29,418 nucleotides of DNA from an uncultured Clostridium sp. (GTDB lineage Bacteria; Bacillota; Clostridia; Clostridiales; Clostridiaceae), in contig CALBDU010000026.1 of the NCBI GenBank assembly GCA_937927335.1, positions 1-29,418 of the forward strand, written 5' to 3'. Below the pieces are notes generated by a model. The model saw only the letters and a program-made list of their open reading frames with translations, searched no databases and had not been told where the DNA came from. Positions within the stretch are counted from its first letter, which is position 1. The number at the start of each line of letters is the position of its first letter. A program made the position numbers and the translations under genes. Positions 1 to 7,198 of this stretch are shown here, one piece after another.

Positions 1-60
1 AGCATGTTCTCTTTTTTTTGCTTATCTAATTTACACCATTATACGGACATAATTTGCCGA

Positions 61-105
61 GCCTAAAAATCTGCACACTATTTGAAATTTTGCACAGATG
101 GGGGT
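61..105 (-). repeat. Left copy of an inverted edge repeat
   Basis: Read on the minus strand, this stretch resembles 29321-29363 read on the plus strand. Both have ACCCCCA, then TG.GCAAAATTTCAA, TA.TGT.CA and a TAG.C end, with roughly three quarters of bases identical by eye. The two copies face each other from opposite ends of the window. They may be diverged ends of one type of mobile element. No transposase lies beside this copy, and positions 1-180 show no other gene. Confidence 0.4.
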
Positions 106-180
106 TAATTCGCATACTTCTCAAAGGTGTATCAATGTAACTTTTAACAAGCTCCATTAAAAATTAAACATAGCCAAAAT

Positions 181-220
181 AAAAAAAGCCGCCAATTAAT
201 TATTATCCCTTAATTGGCGG
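181..220 (-). terminator. Intrinsic terminator of ric
   Basis: The arms CCGCCAATTA (189-198) and TAATTGGCGG (211-220) form a perfect 10-bp stem with a 12-nt loop. On the minus strand it is followed by a run of T from 187 to 181. It lies about 45 bp beyond the stop codon of the Ric gene. Confidence 0.85.
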
Positions 221-264
221 TAAATTAAATATAATTGGTGCTGTAGCTGGAGCATCCTTATGTT

Positions 265-963
265 TTATTGGTAACGTTTGAAAAGGACACTATTTTCCTT
301 AGCTATATGAAGGAATATATCATCAGCCAATTCATGGAGTTTCACATACACAGCCTTCATTGTAGGACATGAGTACTCTGGGGGAGTGAAATCATTGCTT
401 TCTTTGATTAGATTCTTAATGATTCTGCCAGCACCTTCATGCTCACCCTCTAATTCTATTATAAGTGAACGTATGGCCGCATTATCCTCTGAAGTTTTAT
501 CAGCCTTAAGCATTGCCGGGAAAAGTTCCTTTTCCTCCTTTGCAAAATGTTCCTCCAGCTCCAGCTTTAACTCACTGAAGTTTCTATGAAGTTTCAAAAG
601 CAGTTCCTTGCCATGTCCGTAATGAACCAGTAATATTTTATTCACAAGTTGATCTAATTCCTTCCACAGTGCCCGTTCAGGCTGATGATGAATTTCAAGG
701 ATCAGACCAATAAGCTGCTCATCGGACAGTTCTGATACTGGCAGTTCTTTATCCGGTCTGCTTAGGTAGTCATTGTAGCCCTTCTGAATCTCAGTAATGA
801 AATCCGGTGTGAGGCCAGCTTCCTCAATTGCCATCTTAAGTGTCCTGTCTCCCTGGCAGCAATAGTCAATATGCAGTTCGTTAAGACGGGAAGTAATGGC
901 AGGAAAATATGTTACAAGCTCTCCAAGGTGAGTTTCGCTGTTGATTGTTATTGTCTGTTTCAT
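265..963 (-). CDS. ric: Iron-sulfur cluster repair di-iron protein (Ric/ScdA/YtfE family)
   Basis: This 232-aa protein has the two-part Ric layout. The N-terminal ScdA-type domain (about residues 5-60) carries the DYCCQGDRTL motif with Cys35-Cys36. A hemerythrin-like four-helix domain (about 85-230) carries His92/93, His117, His139 in an HFAKEEKELF motif, His175 in EGEHEGAG and His219 in HIAKENSVLF, which are candidate di-iron ligands. Family members repair Fe-S clusters damaged by nitric oxide or peroxide in the cytoplasm. The length is normal for the family. The ATG at 963 follows AAGGAGGA with good spacing. It is a single-gene unit with its own terminator. A broken second hemerythrin gene lies just upstream. 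The window also holds hcp and its Crp/Fnr neighbour, so nitrosative stress defence is a plausible shared role. Confidence 0.93.
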   Translation of the reverse strand: MKQTITINSETHLGELVTYFPAITSRLNELHIDYCCQGDRTLKMAIEEAGLTPDFITEIQKGYNDYLSRPDKELPVSELSDEQLIGLILEIHHQPERALWKELDQLVNKILLVHYGHGKELLLKLHRNFSELKLELEEHFAKEEKELFPAMLKADKTSEDNAAIRSLIIELEGEHEGAGRIIKNLIKESNDFTPPEYSCPTMKAVYVKLHELADDIFLHIAKENSVLFKRYQ

Positions 964-1080
964 AAGAATATCCTCCTTATTTTTTATTAAGTGTGTTATT
1001 TCTTATTAGTAGGCCATCCTATACTTAGATTTTAATTCATTTTCAGGGTGATTTCCTTGATATTAAACAAACTTATTTAT

Positions 1081-1105
1081 AAAAAAGGTGAGGCCCTACC
1101 TCACC
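1081..1105 (-). terminator. Terminator behind the hemerythrin pseudogene
   Basis: The arms GGTGAGG (1087-1093) and CCTCACC (1099-1105) form a 7-bp stem with a 6-nt loop. On the minus strand six T follow at 1086-1081. It sits 5 bp after the ancestral TGA of the broken hemerythrin gene, which helps fix that gene's original 3' end. Confidence 0.8.
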
Positions 1106-1110
1106 CTTCA

Positions 1111-1678
1111 TCAAAATTCTTCCGACCATTTATGGATCATCCCATGCAATTCTTCATGTACTCCATGCCCTATGGTACTTTCCTCGTGTTTTTCAATTTT
1201 TTAAACAGTTCAAACTGCTTTTCCTCGTCCAATATTTTGCCTGCCATTTCAAATAAAACATTGTTTTCTTTTACTATGTGGTTCCTAAGAAGTTCACTGT
1301 AATTGGCAATACTAAGTACAAAGTCTTCCAGGCTTGAGGTTTCCACAGCTTTATTCATTAAAGCTATTAACTCTCTGCCTTCCTGATGTTCTTTAAGCAT
1401 CACGCCAATAGGGCCGCCTCATTTGGAATTCCACGACTTTACAACTCATTAAACAAATAGTTTTCTTCTTTTCCATGATGGCATTTATCAGCAAATTTTT
1501 TTAAAAAGTAAACAAGTTCCTTGCCAAATTGCAGCTTTTTAACTTCATCAGACCTGGAAGATATAACTTTATCAGCTATGTTTAGAACATTTAAAATAGA
1601 TTCATGTTCTTTTCTGAGATCCTGTATTGCTTTTCCAATAATTACAACACCCTTCATTTTAAATTTATCTGTTTTCAC
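1111..1678 (-). pseudogene. Hemerythrin-domain protein gene, broken by one stop and two frameshifts
   Basis: The frames, read together, give one hemerythrin-domain protein of about 185-190 aa. The first part has RKEHESIL and CHHGKEENYLFNEL, and then an in-frame TAA at 1441-1439 where a residue such as Glu would fit before SRGIPNE. A missing G near 1418 shifts the frame before GGPIGVMLKEHQEGR. The middle part contains NHIVKENNVLFEMAGK. A missing A in the A-run near 1190 shifts the frame again before HEESTIGHGVHEELHG, and the original TGA is at 1113-1111. Restoring two bases and one codon gives a continuous protein with the expected His/Glu pattern of a non-heme di-iron oxygen/NO-binding protein. 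The start is unclear: a GTG at 1678 and an ATG at 1657 are possible and neither has a good ribosome binding site. The two deletions are in short homopolymers, so sequencing error could explain them. It could not easily explain the stop. Confidence 0.85.
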
Positions 1679-1757
1679 ATGCGGTATCTTATAAACATTA
1701 TACCACTAATCATCCATGCTGGATTTTCTAAATATAATTTGAATTATATAACATGGA

Positions 1758-2174
1758 TTAATCGTATATTACATTTTTCCCTTCATCACTTAACTTTTTT
1801 AAGGATGAGAGCATATGATTTATTTCTTCATCAGAATGTCTTTCCCATGAACCTAATTCTGCTACTATTTTCAAGGGAGATTTAGACCTATAAGAACGTG
1901 TTGGATTTCCAGGAAATCTTTTGTCTGTTAAGTTGGGGTCATTTTCAAATTCGCCTAATGGCTCTACAATATAAATTCTTTCTTTTGCTTTAGATGTGGC
2001 CAGTTCAGCACCCCACTTAGCAGCATTTAATGTTGCAGTAAAATAAATATAGCTAGATTTTTTATTTTGGTAATTTGATAGGTGTTGTGGTTCCAATAAA
2101 TCCCCAATTTTCAGCTCTGATTTAGTACCATGAAAAAAAGGTCCATTATCTAAAAAATCTTTTTTGTCATTCAT
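1758..2174 (-). CDS. arr: Rifamycin NAD+ ADP-ribosyltransferase
   Basis: The 138-aa length matches the Arr family. The N-terminal FFHGTKSELKIGDLL block, the central YFTATLNAAKWGAELA segment and the IYIVEPLGEFENDPNLTD plus FPGNPTRSYRS blocks are family hallmarks. His15, Tyr43 and Asp79 lie where the active-site residues of Arr are expected. Arr enzymes transfer ADP-ribose from NAD+ to the C23 hydroxyl of rifamycins and inactivate them. The ATG at 2174 follows an AGGAG site about 10 bp upstream. It appears to be transcribed alone, with no transposon, integron or other resistance gene beside it, so it looks like a chromosomal intrinsic gene. Clostridial genomes commonly carry one. Confidence 0.93.
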   Translation of the reverse strand: MNDKKDFLDNGPFFHGTKSELKIGDLLEPQHLSNYQNKKSSYIYFTATLNAAKWGAELATSKAKERIYIVEPLGEFENDPNLTDKRFPGNPTRSYRSKSPLKIVAELGSWERHSDEEINHMLSSLKKLSDEGKNVIYD

Positions 2175-2239
2175 GCAGATACACTCCTTTTATATTATTA
2201 AATATAACATATCCTTATTTTATAAAATAAGTCCCGAAT

Positions 2240-2287
2240 TGAAGAAATAAACCTTCTGTGGATACTTATCTACTATATACAGAAGGT
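2240..2287 (-). terminator. Probable terminator of the Dph6-like gene
   Basis: The inverted repeat ACCTTCTGT (2251-2259) and ACAGAAGGT (2279-2287) has a 19-nt loop. On the minus strand it is followed by TTTATTTCTTC. The long loop and imperfect T-run make this moderate. Confidence 0.45.
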
Positions 2288-2303
2288 ATACCATTAATTG
2301 GAA

Positions 2304-2318
2304 GGGGGTCAGACCCCC
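2304..2318 (+). repeat. Short GGGGGTC/GACCCCC palindrome
   Basis: A 15-base palindrome, GGGGGTC-A-GACCCCC, sits 3 bp past the stop codon of the Dph6-like gene. It is much more GC-rich than its surroundings and has no T-run, so it is not a standard terminator. It could stabilise a transcript 3' end or be a short dispersed repeat. Only one copy is visible here. Confidence 0.5.
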
Positions 2319-2320
2319 AA

Positions 2321-2989
2321 TCAACCCTTCAAAATTGGCAAAATCCCGTATTTATCGCTTTTCACAGGTTGTCCAAAACAGAAAGAAACCGGGGTTCTAA
2401 ATAGAGGGCCGTTGGATACAAATGTATGGTATTCGCCATTTTCCCCGCATGGATCTGCTCCTTCTGAAATGATGGAGGAAACCGTTTCCTGGGACAATGT
2501 CATTCCAAGGTGCTTTTCACTTAGCCTGTCTGTGTCTACAATACTAATGTTTGCAGTAAATCCGCTTTCAATAAATTCATCCACCAAAGCTTTTCTGTTT
2601 TCTTTCCAAAGTGGAAAAAATGCTTCCAAGCCCGCTGCATTACAACGTGCAGTACACCACTGTAAATGTTCCTCCAGATCGATATCTCCAAATACACAAA
2701 CCTCAGCGCCTTTTTCCTTCTGTGCCTTAAGTTCCTTTTCAAAATTCACTGCATAATCTTTTCCGGAGGTTCTGATTAACGTGATGGGTATATTTAATGA
2801 AGCTGAAACTTCCTTCAGCAGCTCCTCAGGAATGCCATGGAACCATGAGCTTTCCCTGTCTGTATTGTATGTATTAATCAATGAAACTGGTTTCATTCCG
2901 AGCTTTATTGCCCTGTAAATTGCAAGCATACTATCCTTGCCGCCGCTGTAAGATGCAACGAACTTTTTACCATTAACTATTTTATTCAT
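2321..2989 (-). CDS. Dph6-like ATP pyrophosphatase (diphthine--ammonia ligase family)
   Basis: This 222-aa protein belongs to the ATP_bind_4/Dph6 group of N-type ATP pyrophosphatases. The PP-loop SGGKDS (residues 15-20) near the N-terminus binds ATP. The C-terminal part has the group's EGADPCGENGEYHTFVSNGPLF block, which contains the conserved GE(N)GE[YF]HT signature. In eukaryotes Dph6 makes the final amide of diphthamide. Bacteria lack diphthamide, so this homologue must act on another carboxylate or adenylated substrate, which the sequence does not reveal. The ATG at 2989 is preceded by GAGAAGGAGAT. It stands alone between the arr gene and an AraC regulator. Confidence 0.85.
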   Translation of the reverse strand: MNKIVNGKKFVASYSGGKDSMLAIYRAIKLGMKPVSLINTYNTDRESSWFHGIPEELLKEVSASLNIPITLIRTSGKDYAVNFEKELKAQKEKGAEVCVFGDIDLEEHLQWCTARCNAAGLEAFFPLWKENRKALVDEFIESGFTANISIVDTDRLSEKHLGMTLSQETVSSIISEGADPCGENGEYHTFVSNGPLFRTPVSFCFGQPVKSDKYGILPILKG

Positions 2990-3064
2990 TTTTTATCTCC
3001 TTCTCAATATATTAGCTTATACTATATCTTACAATAAAACTATAACAAGGTGAAGTTACTACAT

Positions 3065-3122
3065 TTTAAATAATAAAAATAAAATCCCAGATCACCCTAC
3101 AAAAACATGGATGATTCTGGGA
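3065..3122 (-). terminator. Terminator of the AraC-type regulator
   Basis: The stem arms TCCCAGA (3085-3091) and TCTGGGA (3116-3122) extend inward with TCA/TGA across a bulge. On the minus strand a T-rich run (TTTTATTTTTATTATT) follows at 3084-3069. The gene's stop codon is 16 bp upstream. Confidence 0.75.
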
Positions 3123-3137
3123 CTCTAAATTATATTA

Positions 3138-4001
3138 TTATTTTTTCTTCACAGGAATCCACACTTCGCTGTAGTAGTTTTCATCCTGGGTACCTTTTGG
3201 ATAATCAACTGGGTCGTTATACATTTCGATATTATAGCCAGCTGCAATCTCATAATCCTTACAATTAGGAAGCCATTCCGAATAGATTTTTTCGTTTACA
3301 GCCTGCAAGGATTTCGGCATTGCACCTTTGCAGGGAAAAACAGCCCAGGTATGTCCTGGAATTATTCTTGTTACAAATCCTTCTGGTATTTCCCTTGAAG
3401 GATTGTAATTGTCTGCAATAAGATACTGAAATTCATCTGATCCCATACTTTCATCTATGCAGATGCCGTACATTCCACATACAAATTTACCCTTTCCTGT
3501 TTGATAATGCTCAGTCCAAAACTTTGGAATTTCTCTAGTTGCACTTTCATATTTAAATATTCTTGACGCTCCTATGACAGTAAAGGAATCTTTTTCAATA
3601 ATTTTGTAATCCATGATATAACCACCTTCCAATGAAAATTTGATTTTAAGCGGGGCAAAGGATTTAATCATTGCTCCATCCTTTCGAACAGCAGTTGGTG
3701 TGACTCCATGAAATCGGGTAAAAGCTTTTGTAAAACTATCAGGTGAGTCGTAGCCGTATTTCAGAGCTAAATCAATAATCTTATCATCAGTAGAAACAAG
3801 CTCACTGCCGGCAAGGGTAAGCCTCCTCTGTCTGATGTACTCACCTACAGAAAAACCACATAGCATTGCAAATCCCTTCTGAAAATAAAACGGGGACATT
3901 AATGCTATTTTTGAAATATTTTCTATGCTCAGCTCTTCGGTTATATTATCTTCAATATAATATATAGCTTTACTGATTCCTTCAATCCAATCCATATTCA
4001 T
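3138..4001 (-). CDS. AraC-family regulator with C-terminal effector-binding domain
   Basis: An N-terminal pair of helix-turn-helix motifs (about residues 1-105) has the AraC pattern, with SIENISKIALMSPFYFQKGF followed by IIDLALKYGYDSPDSFTKAFTRFHGVTP. The C-terminal 150 residues resemble the GyrI-like/AraC effector-binding fold, which binds small hydrophobic or cationic ligands. The protein probably controls a nearby drug-response or metabolic gene, but its target is not visible. The frame is open up to 4025. I place the start at the ATG at 4001, which follows AGAAGGAAG, with the ATG at 3995 (MDWIEGI) nearly as good. The longer start has no ribosome binding site. It is monocistronic with its own terminator. 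Confidence 0.88.
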   Translation of the reverse strand: MNMDWIEGISKAIYYIEDNITEELSIENISKIALMSPFYFQKGFAMLCGFSVGEYIRQRRLTLAGSELVSTDDKIIDLALKYGYDSPDSFTKAFTRFHGVTPTAVRKDGAMIKSFAPLKIKFSLEGGYIMDYKIIEKDSFTVIGASRIFKYESATREIPKFWTEHYQTGKGKFVCGMYGICIDESMGSDEFQYLIADNYNPSREIPEGFVTRIIPGHTWAVFPCKGAMPKSLQAVNEKIYSEWLPNCKDYEIAAGYNIEMYNDPVDYPKGTQDENYYSEVWIPVKKK

Positions 4002-4223
4002 CACTTCCTTCTGTAAATATATCATAACTCTTTTGGGGCAGTTATTCCCGACTTTTTATGGTATGTTTTGTCTATTATAAATATTAAGGTTTAAATAAAT
4101 TACCAGTTAGGGTTATTTATCCAGGCAATGCCATCCACTTGCATATGCTAAGCGGTGTTGATCTAATACCGGCGACCGGAGATTTTCATAAACCATAATT
4201 TCATTATAACCCAAATCTTAACC

Positions 4224-4898
4224 TTATTTTACTCCAAATCGCATTGGGCAAACAGTCCTGCATCTATTACATTCTACCGTTCCAAAACCCCGCTTTGTCT
4301 TGCCATAGCTTTTCATCCGGCAGCGTTTTTGTTCTACACCATTTTCACTAATTGCTCCTACCGGACAACTTCTCACACACAAATCGCACTGCTGGAGACA
4401 TACTCCATCATCCAATTCGTCAGAAGCTATCTTTAAGTCAGTCAAAACACATCCTACAATCAGGCGATTTCCATAATCCTTGTTTATAAGAAGTGTGTTT
4501 TTTCCAAGGGTGCCAATTCCCGCAAGAAGTGCTGCATGCTTCATGGAAAGCAACCCCCGACCTTCCATTTTTTCTTCATTCCAATAGTCATAAGGTCCAT
4601 CACAAGGTATGGGTACACCCATCCCTGAATACACCTTTTCTAAAAATACTGCTGTTTGATACGCAATATGGTCAACTTGTGGACATGCAAATTCATTGAA
4701 GTGTGAATAAATCAATCTAGAGTCAACCTGATATAATCCTTTAGGTAGAGCTACCCCAAATACTATGACACTTTTACACTCTGAAAAAATGTCGCAGGGA
4801 TGAAATCCTTCAGGTGCTCCTGCAAATCGCTGAATTCCGGCGAACCTGCAAATATCTGCACCTAAACTAAGAACCTTCTCTCTTAGTTCTTCTTTCAT
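4224..4898 (-). CDS. Short QueG-like double [4Fe-4S] protein
   Basis: The 224-aa protein resembles the core of epoxyqueuosine reductase (QueG) but lacks the C-terminal HEAT-repeat part, so it is well below the usual length. Two ferredoxin-type motifs are at the C-terminus: Cys167, Cys171, Cys174, Cys178-Pro, and Cys210, Cys213, Cys217-Pro, with Cys193 between them completing two [4Fe-4S] sites. The segment GIGTLGKNTLLINKDYGNR (about 127-145) is typical of the QueG superfamily, in which the catalytic part binds cobalamin. A role in queuosine synthesis is not supported, because short paralogues are common in clostridia and have unknown substrates. It starts 17 bp after the cupin gene stop, so the two probably form one transcript. 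Confidence 0.75.
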   Translation of the reverse strand: MKEELREKVLSLGADICRFAGIQRFAGAPEGFHPCDIFSECKSVIVFGVALPKGLYQVDSRLIYSHFNEFACPQVDHIAYQTAVFLEKVYSGMGVPIPCDGPYDYWNEEKMEGRGLLSMKHAALLAGIGTLGKNTLLINKDYGNRLIVGCVLTDLKIASDELDDGVCLQQCDLCVRSCPVGAISENGVEQKRCRMKSYGKTKRGFGTVECNRCRTVCPMRFGVK

Positions 4899-4915
4899 AT
4901 AATAAGCCTCTCTTC

Positions 4916-5248
4916 CTATTTGATTCCATATCGATCTTCTTGATTAAAATACGTCATATCTGTATATCCAGCAAATATTTTCCCTGAATGCTTTACTCCT
5001 TTTGGAATAAAATATTCATCGCCTTTCGTATATGAGTGTTTCACTCCATCTATCACTAACTCTATTTTACCCTGAAGAACTATTCCCCACTGGCTTTCAT
5101 GATAATGCTCCGGCAAATCAACATCCTCAGAAAACTGCATAAAAATAATTTGATGATTCTCTCCTTGAGAAAGATATGCTTTCACACCCTTAATTGGAAT
5201 ATTCGCCTCCGGCAGGTTCAAAATTGGTTCCGGAAAATTTTTCATCAT
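4916..5248 (-). CDS. Small cupin-domain protein
   Basis: This 110-aa protein is a single cupin barrel. Motif 1 is LPEHYHESQWGIVLQGKIEL, where the two histidines (His48, His50) fit metal ligands and the usual Glu is not in its canonical place. Motif 2 is GDEYFIPKGVKHSGKI, with the closing histidine. It may be a metal- or ligand-binding enzyme or sensor, but the substrate cannot be assigned. The ATG at 5248 follows GGAGGAG. It is the first gene of a likely two-gene unit with the QueG-like gene and is divergent from a LysR regulator, the usual arrangement for a regulator and its target operon. Confidence 0.8.
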   Translation of the reverse strand: MMKNFPEPILNLPEANIPIKGVKAYLSQGENHQIIFMQFSEDVDLPEHYHESQWGIVLQGKIELVIDGVKHSYTKGDEYFIPKGVKHSGKIFAGYTDMTYFNQEDRYGIK

Positions 5249-5305
5249 TCTTATTTCTCCTCCACTGGAATTTGTTTTACATACAACCCATTATTTGTTG
5301 TATCT

Positions 5306-5333
5306 ATTATAAGTTTATGCTACTATAATACAA
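5306..5333 (-). promoter_or_regulatory. Predicted promoter of the cupin/QueG-like operon
   Basis: On the minus strand a TTGTAT box (5333-5328) and a perfect TATAAT box (5311-5306) are separated by 16 bp. A TACAAC-N9-GTTGTA dyad (5282-5302) lies just downstream, in the predicted untranslated leader. Confidence 0.6.
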
Positions 5334-5345
5334 TGGATCTGTAAA

Positions 5346-5382
5346 ACGATGTTTTTCTATCGTCTCTATCGTAAATTTCGAT
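5346..5382 (+). promoter_or_regulatory. Candidate LysR operator, two ATCG/CGAT dyads
   Basis: Two inverted repeats follow one another: ACGAT-N8-ATCGT (5346-5363) and ATCG-N7-CGAT (5368-5382). The second fits the T-N11-A core of LysR-type sites. They lie between the divergent cupin operon and the LysR gene, 31-67 bp before the LysR start codon. This is where autoregulation and control of the divergent operon would be expected. Confidence 0.55.
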
Positions 5383-5412
5383 TGATGTAAATAGTGAAGG
5401 AAGGTGCTCTCC

Positions 5413-6291
5413 ATGGACTTAAAACAACTAAAGACTTTTTTAACTTTATCTAAAATTAAAAATTATACCAAAACAGCTGACCAGCTTGGATATGCCCAGT
5501 CCAGCATTTCTGCCCAAATTCAGCAATTAGAGCTGGAGTTAAATACAAAACTCTTTGATCGTATTGGGAAAAGCGTTTTCCTTACTTCTTCTGGCGAAAT
5601 GCTGGTGCCATATGCAATAGAAATGTTAACGCTTGCTTCGAACATTAAAGATAAAATTGATTGCGACCATTTAAGTCATGGACAAATCACTATTGGTGCT
5701 TCAGAATCTCTCTGTAATTTTCTTCTTCCAAAAATCATAAAATCATTTGTAAATACACATCCAAATATTGAACTTCACCTAAAATTAATGGATAATGATC
5801 AAGCTATACACCACTTAACCAATAACACCATTGATCTAGCTTTAACCATAGGGAATCCTATAGCAGATCCCTCAATAACCACGTTATTCAAAAAGCCTGA
5901 AAAAATCTTGGTTCTGGCTGCTCCAACTCATAGGTTGACATCAAAAGATATGGTAGACAAATTAGATTTTGCTAATCAATCCTTTATATTAACAAGTCCT
6001 GGCTGCAATTACCGCACAGCGTTTGAACATGATTTACATTCCAATGAAATTCCTTATAAAATAGCACTGGAAACAGGCAGTGTACAAGCAATAAAGGAAA
6101 TGACCATGAGCGGATTAGGCCTTTGTGTGCTTCCACATCTGGCAGTTAAAAAAGAATTATCCCTAAAACAGTTACATGCTGTTCCGTATAAAAATGATTA
6201 TAAAATATATGTCCAGCTTTTTTGTCACAATTCAAAATGGATATCACCTTATTTATCAGACTTCATCCAACTTGTTAAAGAAAAAATCTAA
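5413..6291 (+). CDS. LysR-family transcriptional regulator
   Basis: The 292-aa length is standard for the family. The N-terminal winged helix has LKQLKTFLTLSKIKNYTKTA followed by the recognition helix QLGYAQSSISAQIQQLELEL (about residues 3-47). The rest is a two-lobe periplasmic-binding-protein-like effector domain (about 90-290), with the IDLALTIGNP motif typical of the family. The ligand is unknown. The ATG at 5413 is chosen because AAGGAAGG ends about 8 bp upstream. A GTG at 5404 overlaps that site and is unlikely. It is divergent from the cupin/QueG-like unit, which is its most likely target. Confidence 0.93.
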   Translation: MDLKQLKTFLTLSKIKNYTKTADQLGYAQSSISAQIQQLELELNTKLFDRIGKSVFLTSSGEMLVPYAIEMLTLASNIKDKIDCDHLSHGQITIGASESLCNFLLPKIIKSFVNTHPNIELHLKLMDNDQAIHHLTNNTIDLALTIGNPIADPSITTLFKKPEKILVLAAPTHRLTSKDMVDKLDFANQSFILTSPGCNYRTAFEHDLHSNEIPYKIALETGSVQAIKEMTMSGLGLCVLPHLAVKKELSLKQLHAVPYKNDYKIYVQLFCHNSKWISPYLSDFIQLVKEKI

Positions 6292-6320
6292 TCATCTAAA
6301 ATTCAAAATATAATACAGCA

Positions 6321-6365
6321 AGGCACTGTGGGTAATTGATCCAAAGTGCCTAATGCCTAATTTTG
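6321..6365. terminator. Possible bidirectional terminator between lysR and the ABC permease
   Basis: The arms AGGCACT (6321-6327) and AGTGCCT (6345-6351) are separated by a 17-nt loop, with a short TTTT at 6361-6364 on the plus side. It lies between convergent genes. The T-runs are weak on both sides. Confidence 0.4.
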
Positions 6366-6376
6366 TAAAAGTTTTA

Positions 6377-7198
6377 TTATCTGTCTTTTTCACTTCTGGC
6401 ATAGAAGAAGGTTCCTATAACCAGGCAGACTAAAGTCAAAACAATAATAACAGCGAAATCTACCACCGGATTGTTAAGAACCACACTGTTATACTGGGAT
6501 GTCCCAGCATAAACTACGGAACGAACCAGGTCAAGGCAGTAGGTCATTGGCATCATTCTACTGATAAAATATAATATGCCGTGTGAATTGCCAATTGGAA
6601 TGATAGCGCCGCTTAAAAACATCTGGGGCATAGTAATTAAAGAAACAGCAATATTGGCCGTTCTGTTATTCTTAATTACCCCAATAATTATGGTGGCAAG
6701 TGCTCCCGCGGACAGGCATATAAGGGGCGAAAATACTATAATCAGCAGCAATTGAGTTATGCTTAATGTAATGCCCATACAAAGCCCCACTATAATAGTG
6801 CCAAACATACCTATAATTGCACCAAAGGATGAACCCAAAATTTTACCAATGATAATACTGTAACGAGATATCGGCGATATCATCATTTCCTGGGTGAAAT
6901 CTGTGGTGCGGTCTTCTACAAGAGAGGAAACGCCCATGGTTGTTGTCATAAACAGCATATTAACAATCATTCCCACCAGCATAAACTGATTGTAATTGAA
7001 CCCAAGTCCTCCAGCCATGTTTTGGGATAAGCTTCCCCCAAGCATGCCCATCATAACAATGGGCATGGCAAGGTTCATGATTATGGTCATAGGGGACTTG
7101 AAAAAAAGTGTGATATCTCTTGCCAATATTGTGATTACTGCGTTTATTTCCCGGGCAAGTCCCGATTTTTTTCTGCCATTTAATATGAATTCACTCAT
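6377..7198 (-). CDS. ABC-2 type exporter permease (DrrB-like)
   Basis: The 273-aa membrane protein has six predicted membrane segments and the ABC-2 transporter layout. A cytoplasmic N-terminus is followed by a first helix near residues 40-57. The segment SSLVEDRTTDFTQEMMISPISRYSIIIGKI (about 92-121) matches the conserved EREEGT-like region of DrrB-type permeases. A typical LSGAIIPIG stretch lies near residue 195. It works with the ATPase encoded just upstream. The start overlaps the ATPase stop by 4 bp (ATGA), indicating translational coupling. The exported substrate is unknown; relatives move antibiotics, lipids or peptides. The promoter upstream of the ATPase carries binding repeats for the adjacent response regulator. 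Confidence 0.9.
   Translation of the reverse strand: MSEFILNGRKKSGLAREINAVITILARDITLFFKSPMTIIMNLAMPIVMMGMLGGSLSQNMAGGLGFNYNQFMLVGMIVNMLFMTTTMGVSSLVEDRTTDFTQEMMISPISRYSIIIGKILGSSFGAIIGMFGTIIVGLCMGITLSITQLLLIIVFSPLICLSAGALATIIIGVIKNNRTANIAVSLITMPQMFLSGAIIPIGNSHGILYFISRMMPMTYCLDLVRSVVYAGTSQYNSVVLNNPVVDFAVIIVLTLVCLVIGTFFYARSEKDR

Noticed and set aside
1009..1022. GTAGG-N4-CCTAT upstream of ric, resembling the hcp dyad spacing
   Set aside because: The outer base pair fails, the half-site differs from the hcp one and no matching promoter distance was found.
2298..2756. 152-codon plus-strand frame opposite the Dph6-like gene
   Set aside because: The opposite strand encodes a clear PP-loop protein in full, and this frame has no family features.
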